From contig CAKZXZ010000024.1 of the NCBI GenBank assembly GCA_937883775.1, positions 1-43,677 on the forward strand: a stretch of DNA of 43,677 nt, in the 5' to 3' direction. A program made the position numbers and the translations under genes. Below are positions 23,976-33,194 of the stretch, piece after piece (within the stretch, counting starts at the first letter, position 1; every line of letters starts with the position of its first letter). A model generated the notes under the pieces. The model was not told the DNA's origin. It saw only the letters and a program-made list of their open reading frames with translations, and did no database searches. The DNA is from an uncultured Paracoccaceae bacterium. Its GTDB lineage: Bacteria; Pseudomonadota; Alphaproteobacteria; Rhodobacterales; Rhodobacteraceae.

Positions 23976-26534
23976 TCAGCCTTTCGCGTTTCGAATCCGG
24001 GTGAGCATCTCGGTGCTGTCGCGCGACAGGCCGTCTTGTGCCAGGATGCGGTCGATCTGGGCCAGTATCTTGGCTTGCCGATCTGCGTCATAGCGTGGCC
24101 AGGTCTCAAACGCGGTGCACATGCGGGCGGTGGTTTGCGGGTTCAACGGATCGAGCTTGATAAGCCAATCCGCCAGCACGCGGTAGCCGTTGCCCGAGGC
24201 ATGGTGGAACCCGGCGGGTGTCATTGCCAGCGCGCCCAGTGTTGCGCGAAAGCGGTTCGGGTTTTTCATTGTGAAATCTGGGTGTTGCGTCAGTTTTTCT
24301 GCCACATCGGCCACGTCGCGCGGTGCCGCGAGAGACACCTGAAGCCCGAACCACTTGTCGATGACCAACCGGTCTTCGCGCCACTGGTTGTAGAAATCCG
24401 CGATCGCGCCGTCGCCTTTGCCCGCCTCGATCAGGCAAGCAAGTGCTGCGAGTTGCTGCGTCATGTTGGATGCCGCTTCATACTGGGCGCCGGCTTGCAC
24501 GCCACCATCAATGCGGGTGAGGTAAGACAGCGCCGCGTTGGCCAACGCACGCTTGCCGGATTGTTTGGCGTCGGGTGTGTAGGGCGCGTCGACCTGATGC
24601 GCTGCATAGAGGCGGGGGAGCAGGTCTTGCAGATGCTCGGCAATCATCTGGCGCAAGGTTTGCGCGGCGTCATAGATAGCCTCTGGATCGGGTGTTTCGC
24701 CCGCATCGACAAGGGCTTGGGCGATTTCGTCCTGGCTGGGAAGACCAAGGCAAAGCGCACGGAAGGCTGGATCGCGGGCGTCATCACGAGCCATTGTGGC
24801 CAGCGCATCGAGGTAAGCTGTTTGCGGCGGCGTTCCGGTTTGGATCATCGCTAGCAAAGTCTCGCGGGCCAAGGCGCGTCCGGCTTCCCAAGCGTTGAAC
24901 GGGTCGGTGTCATGGGCCAGCAGGAAGGCGCGCTCCGTCGCGGTTGTATCGCGGGTCAAGATCACCGGGGCCGAAAAGCCGCGTAGGATCGAGGAAACGG
25001 GTTTGGTGGTTAGGCCGTCGAAGGTAAAGCTTTGCGTGGCTTCCGTCATTTCCAGCACGGTTGTGGGGGCGACTTCCGTGCCGTCTTCGGCCAGTAAACC
25101 CACTGCGATAGGCAGTACTTGAGGTAGCTTTTCGTCCTGTCCGGGCGTGGGCGGCGTGGTCTGGGTAAAGGTGAGCGTATAGGTGCCGTCTGCGAAGCTG
25201 TCGGTTACGGTTAAGCGCGGTGTTCCGGCCTGCGAATACCAGCGCTTGAACTGGCTCAGATCGCGGCCCGTGCTGTCCTCAAACACCTTCAGCCAATCCT
25301 CGATCGTACAGGCTTGCCCGTCGTGACGATCGAAGTAAAGATCGCAGCCTTTGCGATAGGCCTCGGCCCCGATCAGGGTGTGGAGCATGCGGATCACCTC
25401 CGCGCCTTTCTCATAGACGGTCGCGGTGTAGAAATTGTTGATCTCGACAAAACTTTCGGGGCGCACGGGATGGGCGAGCGGGCCGTTATCCTCGCGGAAC
25501 TGACGGCCCCGCAGCGCGATCACATCGCTGATACGCGCGACCGCTTCGGATCGCATATCGGCGGTGAACTGCTGGTCGCGGAAGACGGTCAGGCCTTCCT
25601 TCAGGCACAGCTGGAACCAGTCGCGGCAGGTGATCCGGTTGCCGGTCCAGTTGTGAAAATACTCATGAGCGATGATCGCCTCAATACGTTCGAAATTTGC
25701 ATCAGTAGACGTCTCTGGCGATGCAAGAACGGCAGAAGAGTTGAAAATGTTCAAGCCCTTGTTCTCCATCGCGCCCATGTTGAAGTCATCGACAGCGACG
25801 ATATTGAAGAGATCGAGGTCATATTCACGCCCGTAAGCCTGCTCGTCCCAGCGCATGGACAGCTTCAGCGCGTCCATCCCGAAAGCGCATTTGCCAATGT
25901 CATCTTTGCGCACGTAAATATTCAGATCGACAGCCCGGCCCGAGGCGGTGGTGAAGCTGTCGGAATGGGCGACCAGATCGCCAGCCACGAGGGCGAACAG
26001 ATATGCCGGTTTCGGCCATGGATCGTGCCATTCGGCCCAGCCGTCACCGCTTGCCACCGGGTTGCCGTTGGACAGCATCACCGGCAGATCGCCTTCGATC
26101 CGCACCGTGAACACCGACATCACGTCGGGGCGGTCGGGGTAATAGGTGATCTTGCGAAAGCCCTCGGCCTCGCATTGGGTGCAATACATGCCGTTCGACA
26201 TATAAAGACCTTCAAGCGCGGTGTTCGTCTCGGGGCTGATCTCGACCTCTGCCTCCCAGGTGAAAGGCGCGTTGGGCACATTGCAACGCAGGCCGCCTTC
26301 GGTCAGGACCGGCGTGACTTCCGCGCCGTCGATCCGGGCCCATTTCAGGTTCAGCTCTTCGCCGTGCAGAAAGAAATCCCGCGATGCGGCGTCCGGGTTG
26401 GGCGCAAACCGGATCCGGCTGAGCACGCGGGTCGAGGTTGGCGCAAGACGGAAGGTCAGATGCACCTCCTCGACCAGATAGGCGGGGGGTGTGTAGTCTT
26501 GTAGGTAGATCGTTTGGGGGGCCGCGTCGCGCAT
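23976..26534 (-). CDS. pepN: Aminopeptidase N (M1 family)
   Basis: This is a cytosolic zinc aminopeptidase of broad specificity that finishes peptide breakdown. The 852-residue protein shows the exopeptidase motif GAMENKG (254-260) and the zinc site HEYFHNWTGNR (His290, Glu291, His294) with the third ligand Glu313 in LKEGLTVFRD. The four-domain layout and the extended RITCRDWFQLCLKEGLT signature match the E. coli PepN subfamily. AGGAGAGAG precedes the start. It is divergent from the VOC gene, with 126 bases between; that gap holds a strong inverted repeat nearer to the VOC gene. Confidence 0.97.
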   Translation of the reverse strand: MRDAAPQTIYLQDYTPPAYLVEEVHLTFRLAPTSTRVLSRIRFAPNPDAASRDFFLHGEELNLKWARIDGAEVTPVLTEGGLRCNVPNAPFTWEAEVEISPETNTALEGLYMSNGMYCTQCEAEGFRKITYYPDRPDVMSVFTVRIEGDLPVMLSNGNPVASGDGWAEWHDPWPKPAYLFALVAGDLVAHSDSFTTASGRAVDLNIYVRKDDIGKCAFGMDALKLSMRWDEQAYGREYDLDLFNIVAVDDFNMGAMENKGLNIFNSSAVLASPETSTDANFERIEAIIAHEYFHNWTGNRITCRDWFQLCLKEGLTVFRDQQFTADMRSEAVARISDVIALRGRQFREDNGPLAHPVRPESFVEINNFYTATVYEKGAEVIRMLHTLIGAEAYRKGCDLYFDRHDGQACTIEDWLKVFEDSTGRDLSQFKRWYSQAGTPRLTVTDSFADGTYTLTFTQTTPPTPGQDEKLPQVLPIAVGLLAEDGTEVAPTTVLEMTEATQSFTFDGLTTKPVSSILRGFSAPVILTRDTTATERAFLLAHDTDPFNAWEAGRALARETLLAMIQTGTPPQTAYLDALATMARDDARDPAFRALCLGLPSQDEIAQALVDAGETPDPEAIYDAAQTLRQMIAEHLQDLLPRLYAAHQVDAPYTPDAKQSGKRALANAALSYLTRIDGGVQAGAQYEAASNMTQQLAALACLIEAGKGDGAIADFYNQWREDRLVIDKWFGLQVSLAAPRDVADVAEKLTQHPDFTMKNPNRFRATLGALAMTPAGFHHASGNGYRVLADWLIKLDPLNPQTTARMCTAFETWPRYDADRQAKILAQIDRILAQDGLSRDSTEMLTRIRNAKG

Positions 26535-26596
26535 CGCTCTCTCCTATCGCTTGGGGCAAGGGTAGCTGCGCGGGCGGGCGCTGCAAGGCGAAAACA

Positions 26597-26618
26597 TCCT
26601 GACAGGACGCTGTCAGGA
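26597..26618. promoter_or_regulatory. Probable operator: TCCTGACAG-N4-CTGTCAGGA
   Basis: TCCTGACAG (26597-26605) and CTGTCAGGA (26610-26618) form a perfect 9-bp inverted repeat with a GACG spacer, ending 42 bases before the VOC start. A further half-site-like GTGTCAG lies at 26624-26630. The likely binder is the WYL regulator encoded by the second gene of this operon. The site is seen; the binder is inferred. Confidence 0.65.
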
Positions 26619-26660
26619 GGGGTGTGTCAGAAGGGGCCATCTGATAAAGGAGAGACCAAG

Positions 26661-27026
26661 ATGAGCTACACCCCCGCAAACCCCGTCGTCTGGAGCGAAA
26701 TCCCCGTGCGTGATCTGCAGAAGGCGTCGGCATTTTATGCCGCCATCACCGGTATGGAGATGCAGCTGAACGAGATGGGACCCCAGCCGATCATGATTTT
26801 CAGCGCCGACAAGGGCGTGTCCGGTCATCTCTATGAGGGGACCCCGGCAAGCGATGGAGGTCCCACGATCCATCTGGCTGCAAAAGGCACCATTGACGAG
26901 ATGAAAGCCCGCGTCTGGGATGCAGGCGGCAAGGTCGTCTCGGACCCGATCGCGATCCCGGACGGGCGCTTCATTTACTGCACCGATCTGGATGGCAATT
27001 CCATCGGCCTGTTTGAGGCCAGCTGA
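26661..27026 (+). CDS. VOC family (glyoxalase/bleomycin resistance-like) protein
   Basis: The 121-residue protein has the vicinal-oxygen-chelate fold pattern with two beta-alpha-beta-beta-beta halves: NPVVWSEIPVRDLQKASAFYAAITGMEM at the N-terminus and GRFIYCTDLDGNSIGLFEAS at the end. The C-terminal DLDGNSIGLFE is the most typical VOC motif. Metal ligands are not clear; the usual N-terminal His is replaced in VVWSEI. Substrate is unknown. AAGGAGAGACC is a strong ribosome site. Its stop overlaps the regulator's ATG by one base (TGATG), so the two are an operon, a common pairing of a VOC gene with a YafY-like regulator. Confidence 0.87.
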   Translation: MSYTPANPVVWSEIPVRDLQKASAFYAAITGMEMQLNEMGPQPIMIFSADKGVSGHLYEGTPASDGGPTIHLAAKGTIDEMKARVWDAGGKVVSDPIAIPDGRFIYCTDLDGNSIGLFEAS

Positions 27027-27739
27027 TGCGCCGCGCCGACCGCCTGTTTCAGATCGTGCAATATCTGCGGGGCGGTCGGCTGACCACGGCGGCGCAGCTG
27101 TCACAAAAGCTTGAGGTCAGCGAGCGCACGATCTACCGAGATATCGCTGATCTGCAATCCACGGGCGTGCCCATCGATGGCGAGGCAGGCGTTGGTTATG
27201 TCATGGCCGAAGGCTATGATATCCCGCCGCTGATGTTCACGAGTGCCGAGATCACGGCGCTGGTGGCCGGCGCCCGGCTGATCCGCGCTTGGGGTGGTTC
27301 CGAGATGGCGGCTGCTGCGGAAGAGGCCTTGTTGAAGGTCGATGCGGTCTTGCCCGACGCGGCCCGCGCCCGGGCGCGCGCAGTGTCGATCCACGCGCTA
27401 GGCGTGCAGATGGAGGACGCGACGCGGGCGCGTCTGGATCAGATCGTGGTGGCGGTAGATCAGCAAAACCGCCTGACCTTTGCCTATCAGGACAAGGAGG
27501 GCGCGCACACAACACGGGCCATCCGGCCTTTGGGGCAATGGTTTTTTGCGGGGGTCTGGACCTGTGTCGGCTGGTGCGAATTGCGCGAGGATTTCCGCAT
27601 GTTTCGCGTGGACCGCATGACTGATCTGGCCTGTGGCGCGCCCTTCAAAGCCGAGCGCGGCAAGACGCTGCGCGACTTTTACCGGACCGAAGACATGGAT
27701 GGCTGCCGCATGCCGGGTGGTGGCGGGCTGCTGGGATAA
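27026..27739 (+). CDS. YafY-family transcriptional regulator (HTH_11 + WYL domain)
   Basis: The 237-residue protein starts with a DeoR-type winged helix-turn-helix (MRRADRLFQIVQYLRGGRL, then AAQLSQKLEVSERTIYRDIADL, about 19-45). It ends in a WYL domain (about 140-215) with TRAIRPLGQWFFAGVWTCVGWCELREDFRMFRVDRM, where the name-giving Trp-Tyr-Leu triplet reads WTC. WYL domains sense nucleic acids or small ligands; here the ligand is unknown. Translational coupling to the VOC gene and the inverted repeat upstream suggest it represses or activates its own operon. Confidence 0.9.
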   Translation: MRRADRLFQIVQYLRGGRLTTAAQLSQKLEVSERTIYRDIADLQSTGVPIDGEAGVGYVMAEGYDIPPLMFTSAEITALVAGARLIRAWGGSEMAAAAEEALLKVDAVLPDAARARARAVSIHALGVQMEDATRARLDQIVVAVDQQNRLTFAYQDKEGAHTTRAIRPLGQWFFAGVWTCVGWCELREDFRMFRVDRMTDLACGAPFKAERGKTLRDFYRTEDMDGCRMPGGGGLLG

Positions 27740-27753
27740 AGCGCCTTAGGCCG

Positions 27754-27775
27754 GGATATTTTGCCAAAGTGAAAC
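27754..27775. repeat. Intergenic GGATATTT...GTGAAAC element, copy 4 (diverged)
   Basis: This 22-base string GGATATTTTGCC...GTGAAAC has the same length and ends as the elements at 13034, 33140 and 42664, but AAAGCGAAAG reads AAAGTGAAAC. It lies between two plus-strand genes, after the regulator gene, without strong flanking stem-loops. Resemblance could be partly chance. Confidence 0.4.
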
Positions 27776-27794
27776 ACCGCCTTATCTGACGGTC

Positions 27795-29327
27795 ATGACG
27801 ACTCTGGTTTGGTTCAAACGCGATTTGCGGATCACCGATCACGCGGTGCTGGCAGAGGCGGCCGCGCGCGGCCCGGTGCTGCCGCTTTATATTGTCGAGC
27901 CGGAATTGTGGGCTTTGCCTGATGCCAGCGGGCGTCAGTGGGCGTTTGTTGCCGAGTGTTTGCAAGACCTTCGATCTGATTTGGCCGCTTTGGGCATGCC
28001 GCTTGTCGTGCGGATCGGTGACGCGGTTACGGTGCTGGCAGAGATGGCGCAAACTCACGGGGTCGATCTGCTTCTCAGCCATGAAGAAACCGGCAATGGC
28101 TGGACCTACACCCGCGACCAGCGCGTCGCCGCCTGGGCGCGGGAGGCAGGCTTGCCGTGGCGCGAAACGCAGCAAGCGGGCGTTGTGCGGCGTCTGACCA
28201 CCCGTGATGGCTGGGCCGCACAGCGTGACAAGACGATGCGCCAGCCGCAAATTGAGGCCCCCACCGCTGTGCCGCCGCTGGATGTGGCCCTTGGGGCGAT
28301 CCCGTCTGTGAAAGATCTGGGACTGGAGGATGTGTGCCCAGAGCGGCAGCGGGGCGGGCGGCAAGAGGCGCTGTCGCTTTTGGGCTCGTTTCTGACGACG
28401 CGCGGGCAGACCTATCGCAAGGCGATGTCGTCGCCGCTAGACGGCGAATGGGCCTGTTCGCGCCTGTCTCCGCATTTGGCATTTGGCACGCTGTCGTCGC
28501 GCGAGGCGGCGCAGGCCTCGGCGGCGCGCAAAGCCGAAGTGAAAGGCACGCGCGCAGGTTGGACCGGCGCGATGCAGTCGTTTCAGGCGCGCTTGGCGTG
28601 GCGCGATCACTTCATGCAAAAGCTTGAGGATGAGCCGCGGATCGAGACGCATTGCCTGCATTCAGCCTATGAAAACACGCGCCCGCGTCAGCCTGATGCG
28701 GTGCGCTTGGCGGCGTGGGAGGCAGGCGAGACGGGTCTTCCCTTTGTTGATGCCTGCATGCGCTATCTGACAGCGACAGGCTGGCTGAACTTTCGGATGC
28801 GCTCGATGTTGATGGCGTTGGCGAGCTATCATCTGTGGCTCGATTGGCGGGCCACCGGGCATATTCTGGCGCGTCGGTTCACCGATTACGAGCCGGGGAT
28901 TCACTGGTCGCAGACGCAGATGCAATCGGGCACGACAGGCATGAATACGGTTCGGATTTATAACCCGGTCAAACAGGGCCACGATCAGGATCCCGACGGT
29001 ATTTTCACCCGCCGCTGGGTGCCCGAACTGGCCGATATCCCGGATAAGTATCTGCAAGAGCCGTGGAAATGGGACGGCGCCGGCGCGCTGCTGGGGCGCG
29101 GCTATCCCGAACCGGTTGTCGATGTTGCGGCTGCCGCCAAAGCAGCCCGCGAAAAGGTCTGGGCGGTTCGGCGGGGCGATGCCTTTCGCGCCGAGGCTGC
29201 GCGCGTGGTCAAGAAACACGCCTCGCGCAAGGACGGACCGCGGCATTTCGTTAATGATCGCGACCCACGCCGATCTTCTGGCAAGCGTCCGAAGAAATCC
29301 GATACCCAGCTGAGCCTCGATCTTTGA
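27795..29327 (+). CDS. Cryptochrome/photolyase family protein
   Basis: This flavoprotein belongs to the cryptochrome/DNA photolyase family. The 510-residue protein has an N-terminal Rossmann antenna domain ([19 protein letters not shown] ...) and an FAD-binding helical domain with [40 protein letters not shown] and [18 protein letters not shown]. The family's usual GDLAANNGGWQW-type loop is replaced by [20 protein letters not shown], so the electron-transfer tryptophan of E. coli PhrB at this place (Trp382) seems absent. It may repair DNA or be a photoreceptor. A tiny DUF2256 gene follows two bases after its stop. A basic C-terminal tail ends the protein. Confidence 0.9.
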   Translation: MTTLVWFKRDLRITDHAVLAEAAARGPVLPLYIVEPELWALPDASGRQWAFVAECLQDLRSDLAALGMPLVVRIGDAVTVLAEMAQTHGVDLLLSHEETGNGWTYTRDQRVAAWAREAGLPWRETQQAGVVRRLTTRDGWAAQRDKTMRQPQIEAPTAVPPLDVALGAIPSVKDLGLEDVCPERQRGGRQEALSLLGSFLTTRGQTYRKAMSSPLDGEWACSRLSPHLAFGTLSSREAAQASAARKAEVKGTRAGWTGAMQSFQARLAWRDHFMQKLEDEPRIETHCLHSAYENTRPRQPDAVRLAAWEAGETGLPFVDACMRYLTATGWLNFRMRSMLMALASYHLWLDWRATGHILARRFTDYEPGIHWSQTQMQSGTTGMNTVRIYNPVKQGHDQDPDGIFTRRWVPELADIPDKYLQEPWKWDGAGALLGRGYPEPVVDVAAAAKAAREKVWAVRRGDAFRAEAARVVKKHASRKDGPRHFVNDRDPRRSSGKRPKKSDTQLSLDL

Positions 29328-29329
29328 AC

Positions 29330-29488
29330 ATGCCACGCAATGTCAAGAAATCTAACCTGCCACAGAAAACCTGTGAAACCTGCAAACGCCCGTTTTCATG
29401 GCGTAAAAAGTGGGAAAAAGTCTGGGATGAGGTGAAATACTGCTCGGAGAGATGCCGGCGCGAGCGAAATTCAGTTAAGAATAACTAA
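29330..29488 (+). CDS. DUF2256 zinc-ribbon-like small protein
   Basis: A 52-residue reading frame starts at the ATG two bases after the photolyase-family stop. Its sequence reads [18 protein letters not shown], then [20 protein letters not shown] and [14 protein letters not shown]. The arrangement CETC ... CSERC (Cys15, Cys18, Cys38, Cys42) with the FSWRKKWEK core matches the DUF2256 family, a small putative zinc-binding protein of unknown function. The very basic composition suggests nucleic-acid or protein contact. The tight coupling to the photolyase gene suggests joint expression and perhaps a joint role; I recall this pairing from other bacteria but could not check it. Confidence 0.85.
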   Translation: MPRNVKKSNLPQKTCETCKRPFSWRKKWEKVWDEVKYCSERCRRERNSVKNN

Positions 29489-29593
29489 TCTGACGCGCAA
29501 GATTTCTGATGTGAGTAGATCGGCACTCTTGTTGCCTATCGGAAACCTGCGCCCTAAAACGTATACAGCCGTATGCCAATTCATGAGGATCCC

Positions 29594-31768
29594 ATGGTCA
29601 ATCGCGTTGAGCGCGCCGGGCTTGCCGTCGCCACTGAGCTTGCCACTTTCATCGAAACACAGGCGCTGCCGGGCACAAAGGTCTCGGCTTCTGATTTCTG
29701 GGCGGGTTTCGCCGGGATCGTGAATGATTTGGGTCCGAAGAACCGGGCGCTTCTGGTTGAGCGGGCCAAAATTCAGGCCAAGATCGACGATTGGCATCGC
29801 GCGCAGAGCGGACAGCCACATGATGCGGCGGCCTACGAGGCTTTTCTTCGCGAGATTGGCTATCTTGTGCCCGAAGGCGCCGATTTCACCATTGAGACGA
29901 CAGGCGTGGACCCCGAGATTGCGACGATCCCCGGCCCGCAACTGGTTGTGCCGATCCTGAACGCGCGCTTTGCACTGAATGCTGCAAATGCACGGTGGGG
30001 GTCACTTTATGATGCTCTCTATGGCACCGACGCGCTGGGCGATTTGCCGAGCGGTGCGGATTATGATGCGGAACGCGGCGCGCGGGTGATCGCTTGGGCG
30101 CGGGCGCATCTGGACGAAGCAGCTCCGCTGGAGGGGGCGTCCTGGGCGGATGTTATCCGGCTCGATACGGTCGAAGGCGCGTTGGAGATTGTGACCAAGT
30201 CTGGCATGGCGCAATTGGCAGAGCCTTCGCAATATGTGGGCTATCAGACCGATGCCAGCCAGAACCTGTCGGGCGTGATCTTGCGCCGGAACGGGCTGCA
30301 TTTGCAGATCATCATCGACCCGTCGCACCGCATCGGGCAGGTCGATCCGGCGGGTATCGCAGACGTGCGTCTGGAATCGGCTATGTCGACCATCATGGAT
30401 TGCGAAGACAGCGTGGCGGCGGTGGATGCTGCCGATAAGGTTGACGCGTATTCCAACTGGTTGGGCCTGATGAAAGGCGATCTGGAAGAGACGTTGGAGA
30501 AGGGCGGCAAGACGATCACGCGGCGCTTGAATGATGACCTGCGCTTTACGGCGGCGGGTGGTCAGCCCGACGCGCTGAAGGGGCGCGCGCTGATGCTGGT
30601 GCGCAATGTGGGGCACCTGATGAGCAACCCTGCCGTTCTGGATGCCGAGGGGCGCGAAGTGGGCGAAGGGCTGATGGATGCGATGTGCACCGTGCTGATC
30701 GCGATGCACGATCTGCGCAAGGATGGGGGAATGAGGAACTCTGTCCAAGGGTCTGTTTATATTGTGAAACCCAAGATGCACGGGCCGGAAGAAGTGGCCT
30801 TTGCGGATGAGATTTTCAGCCGGGTTGAGGCTGCATTGGGGCTACCTGCAAACACTGTGAAGATGGGGATCATGGATGAGGAACGGCGCACATCCGTGAA
30901 CCTAAAGGAATGCATTCGAGCGGCGAAATCGCGCGTCGTGTTTATCAACACGGGGTTCCTTGATCGCACAGGCGATGAGATCCACACCTCGATGGAGGCG
31001 GGGCCGATGCTGCCGAAAGGCGAGATGAAATCGACGCCTTGGATTGCCTCTTACGAGGACCGCAATGTCGATATCGGGCTGGCCTGTGGGTTGCAGGGCC
31101 GCGCGCAGATCGGCAAGGGGATGTGGGCGATGCCCAACCGTATGGCCGAGATGCTGGAGGCCAAGATCGGTCATCCGAAAGCAGGTGCCAATTGTGCCTG
31201 GGTTCCGAGCCCAACGGCGGCCACGCTGCATGCCACGCATTACCACAAGGTGGATGTGCTGGCCGTTCAGAATGCGCTTGCCAAGGGCGGGCCGCGTGGC
31301 ACGCTGAACGATTTGTTAACGATCCCGGTGATGGATGGGCGTAACCTGTCGGAGGCGGATATCACCGCCGACATCGAGAACAACGCACAGGGCATCCTGG
31401 GCTATGTGGTGCGGTGGGTGGACCACGGGGTCGGATGCTCGAAAGTGCCCGACATTCATGACGTGGCGCTGATGGAAGATCGCGCGACCTGTCGCATTTC
31501 GGCGCAGGCACTTGCTAATTGGCTGCATCACGGTGTGATTTCCGAGGCGCAGGTGATGGACGGCATGCGCAAGATGGCGGCTGTGGTGGATCGCCAGAAT
31601 GCAGATGATCCAAGCTACCGCGCGATGGCGCCGGGCTTTGACGGCGTTGCGTTTCAGGCCGCCTGCGATCTGGTGTTCAAAGGCCGTGAGCAGCCCTCGG
31701 GCTATACCGAGCCGGTGCTGCATGCGCGCCGTCTTGAGCTAAAATCAAACATCAACATCGCCGCATAA
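29594..31768 (+). CDS. glcB: Malate synthase G
   Basis: Malate synthase G condenses glyoxylate with acetyl-CoA to malate in the glyoxylate/glycolate route. The 724-residue length matches E. coli GlcB (723). Landmarks are [19 protein letters not shown] (containing the glyoxylate-binding arginine), [25 protein letters not shown]-type segments before [15 protein letters not shown], and [21 protein letters not shown], whose Asp629 corresponds to the catalytic Asp631 of E. coli. The ATG at 29594 has GAGGATCCC just before it; an ATG at 29573 would add seven residues. It is followed nine bases later by a GlcG-like gene, as in glc operons. A 105-base gap before it holds no clear promoter I can name. 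Confidence 0.96.
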   Translation: MVNRVERAGLAVATELATFIETQALPGTKVSASDFWAGFAGIVNDLGPKNRALLVERAKIQAKIDDWHRAQSGQPHDAAAYEAFLREIGYLVPEGADFTIETTGVDPEIATIPGPQLVVPILNARFALNAANARWGSLYDALYGTDALGDLPSGADYDAERGARVIAWARAHLDEAAPLEGASWADVIRLDTVEGALEIVTKSGMAQLAEPSQYVGYQTDASQNLSGVILRRNGLHLQIIIDPSHRIGQVDPAGIADVRLESAMSTIMDCEDSVAAVDAADKVDAYSNWLGLMKGDLEETLEKGGKTITRRLNDDLRFTAAGGQPDALKGRALMLVRNVGHLMSNPAVLDAEGREVGEGLMDAMCTVLIAMHDLRKDGGMRNSVQGSVYIVKPKMHGPEEVAFADEIFSRVEAALGLPANTVKMGIMDEERRTSVNLKECIRAAKSRVVFINTGFLDRTGDEIHTSMEAGPMLPKGEMKSTPWIASYEDRNVDIGLACGLQGRAQIGKGMWAMPNRMAEMLEAKIGHPKAGANCAWVPSPTAATLHATHYHKVDVLAVQNALAKGGPRGTLNDLLTIPVMDGRNLSEADITADIENNAQGILGYVVRWVDHGVGCSKVPDIHDVALMEDRATCRISAQALANWLHHGVISEAQVMDGMRKMAAVVDRQNADDPSYRAMAPGFDGVAFQAACDLVFKGREQPSGYTEPVLHARRLELKSNINIAA

Positions 31769-31777
31769 GGATCTGAT

Positions 31778-32206
31778 ATGGCTGAGATTACTCTGCGCAA
31801 AGCGCGCAGCATCATTCGTGCGACCCTCACCAAGGGGCGCGAGTTGGACCTGAAACCCCTGTCGATTGTCGTGCTGGATGCAGGTGGGCATCTGAAAGCG
31901 TTTGAGCGCGAGGACAAGGCTGCGCCCGGACGGTTCGCGATTGCCCATGGCAAGGCTTATGGTGCGATCATGTTGGGCATGGCGGGCACTGCGCAAATGG
32001 CGCGGGCTGAACAGCAAGCGTATTTTATGGCCGCGGTGAACGGCGTTTACGGCGGGCAGGTCGTGCCGGTGCCGGGCGGCGTGCTGGTGCGTGACAAGAA
32101 GGGCGATGTGATCGGGGCCGTGGGGGTCACGGGCGACACGTCGGACAATGACGCAGCGGCAGCGCAGCATGCGATTGAAGCGGCGGGTTTGGCCGCGGAA
32201 ATCTAA
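31778..32206 (+). CDS. GlcG/HbpS family heme-binding-like protein
   Basis: The 142-residue protein belongs to the GlcG/HbpS family (roadblock/PAS-like fold). Typical parts are PLSIVVLDAGGHLKAFEREDKAAPG, FAIAHGKAYGAIMLG, GVYGGQVVPVPGGVLV and GAVGVTGDTSDNDAAAA. Some members bind heme or corrinoid cofactors or degraded heme; others, such as GlcG, are encoded with glycolate genes and have no proven role. AAGGATCTG precedes the ATG. Its position directly after malate synthase G supports a link to glycolate or glyoxylate metabolism, although no glcDEF genes are present here. Confidence 0.88.
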   Translation: MAEITLRKARSIIRATLTKGRELDLKPLSIVVLDAGGHLKAFEREDKAAPGRFAIAHGKAYGAIMLGMAGTAQMARAEQQAYFMAAVNGVYGGQVVPVPGGVLVRDKKGDVIGAVGVTGDTSDNDAAAAQHAIEAAGLAAEI

Positions 32207-32231
32207 GCATTTTCGCACAAAACTGCCAAAT

Positions 32232-32254
32232 GGTGTGCGGTTTCGCGCCTTTTT
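32232..32254 (+). terminator. Probable terminator after the GlcG-like gene
   Basis: GGTGTG (32232-32237) can pair with CGCGCC (32244-32249), including two G-U pairs, around a six-base loop, and is followed by TTTTT. It lies 25 bases after the stop, which would end the glcB transcript before the amidotransferase gene. Confidence 0.4.
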
Positions 32255-32303
32255 ATATGGGATGCCTTGTCGTAATTTAGAGGCATTCCAGAAAGAGGCA
32301 GTC

Positions 32304-33077
32304 ATGCACAGACCCATCGTCGGCATTATCGGCAACGCATATCTGATTAACGATGAGTATCCGGCTCATGCAGGCGGGACGATGAACTCGCAAGCTGTGG
32401 CGGACGTGTCGGGCGCGATGCCTTTGCTGATCCCGGCGGACCCTCGGTTCGTGTCGGTTGAGGAACTGATGGAAACCTGTGACGGTTTTGTCTTTACCGG
32501 CGGTCGTCCGAACGTGCATCCCGCACATTACGGCGAAGAGGCGACCGATGCGCATGGCGCGTTTGACGAGGCGCGCGATGCCGTGGCCTTGCCGCTGATC
32601 CGCGCATTGGTGGAGCGTGGGCAGCCGTTTTTAGGGATTTGCCGGGGCTTTCAGGAGGTGAATGTTGCGATGGGCGGCACGCTTTATCCGGAGATCCGCG
32701 ATCTGCCGGGGCGTGACAATCACCGCATGCCGCCCGATGGCACGCTGGAAGAAAAGTTCGAGTTGCGTCACACGGTGACGTTCTCGGACGGTGGCGTTTT
32801 TCACCGGCTGATGGGCGCGCGCGAGGTGTTTACCAACACGCTGCACGGGCAGGGCATCAAGGATGCGGGTGCGCGGGTGGTGATTGATGGGCATGCACCC
32901 GATGGGACGCCGGAGGCGATTTATATTGAAGGCGCACCGGGGTTCACGCTATCGGTGCAGTGGCATCCGGAGTGGAACGCGGCCAATGATCCAGTGTCGC
33001 GGCCTTTATTTGAGGCGTTTGGCCGGGCGGTGCGGGCGTGGAAAGAGGGCGCGCAGCCTTTGGCATTGAGCGCCTGA
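32304..33077 (+). CDS. Class I glutamine amidotransferase-like hydrolase (PuuD-like)
   Basis: The 257-residue protein is a class I glutamine amidotransferase-fold hydrolase of the gamma-glutamyl-GABA hydrolase (PuuD/peptidase C26) type. The catalytic triad is visible: Cys113 in FLGICRGFQEVNV, with His221 and Glu223 in LSVQWHPEWNA. FVFTGGRPNVHPAHYGEE (about 63-80) and TLHGQGIKDAGARVVIDG (179-196) are typical of PuuD. PuuD releases GABA from gamma-glutamyl-GABA in putrescine breakdown. No other puu genes lie nearby, so the substrate here is uncertain. AGAAAGAGG precedes the ATG. The frame is open further upstream, but that stretch has no homology. Confidence 0.88.
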   Translation: MHRPIVGIIGNAYLINDEYPAHAGGTMNSQAVADVSGAMPLLIPADPRFVSVEELMETCDGFVFTGGRPNVHPAHYGEEATDAHGAFDEARDAVALPLIRALVERGQPFLGICRGFQEVNVAMGGTLYPEIRDLPGRDNHRMPPDGTLEEKFELRHTVTFSDGGVFHRLMGAREVFTNTLHGQGIKDAGARVVIDGHAPDGTPEAIYIEGAPGFTLSVQWHPEWNAANDPVSRPLFEAFGRAVRAWKEGAQPLALSA

Positions 33078-33112
33078 TCTGAGGTTTGCGCCGCGCTTTG
33101 CGCGTCGCCCCG

Positions 33113-33185
33113 CTGGGGGTTTCACCCCCAGACCCCCACGGTATTTAGGGACAAAAGAAAGGGCGGCGGTTTTAGAGCGCCGCCC
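33113..33185. terminator. Composite stem-loop / GGTATTT element / stem-loop (copy 2)
   Basis: First stem: CTGGGGGT (33113-33120) with ACCCCCAG (33124-33131), perfect, loop TTC. Middle: CCCCCAGACCCCC then the 22-base GGTATTTAGG...AAAGAAAG (33140-33161). Second stem: GGGCGGCG (33161-33168) with CGCCGCCC (33178-33185), perfect. On the minus strand the second stem runs into TTTCTTTT, a good terminator for the phytase-like gene ending at 33195; the first stem may end the plus-strand amidotransferase transcript. Confidence 0.65.
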
Positions 33186-33194
33186 CTCGTTGTT

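Noticed and set aside
25314-26504. A 396-codon plus-strand frame opposite pepN
   Set aside because: It lies entirely antisense to a clear M1 aminopeptidase and its translation shows no family features. The frame at 9999-10955 opposite the flavoenzyme was rejected likewise.
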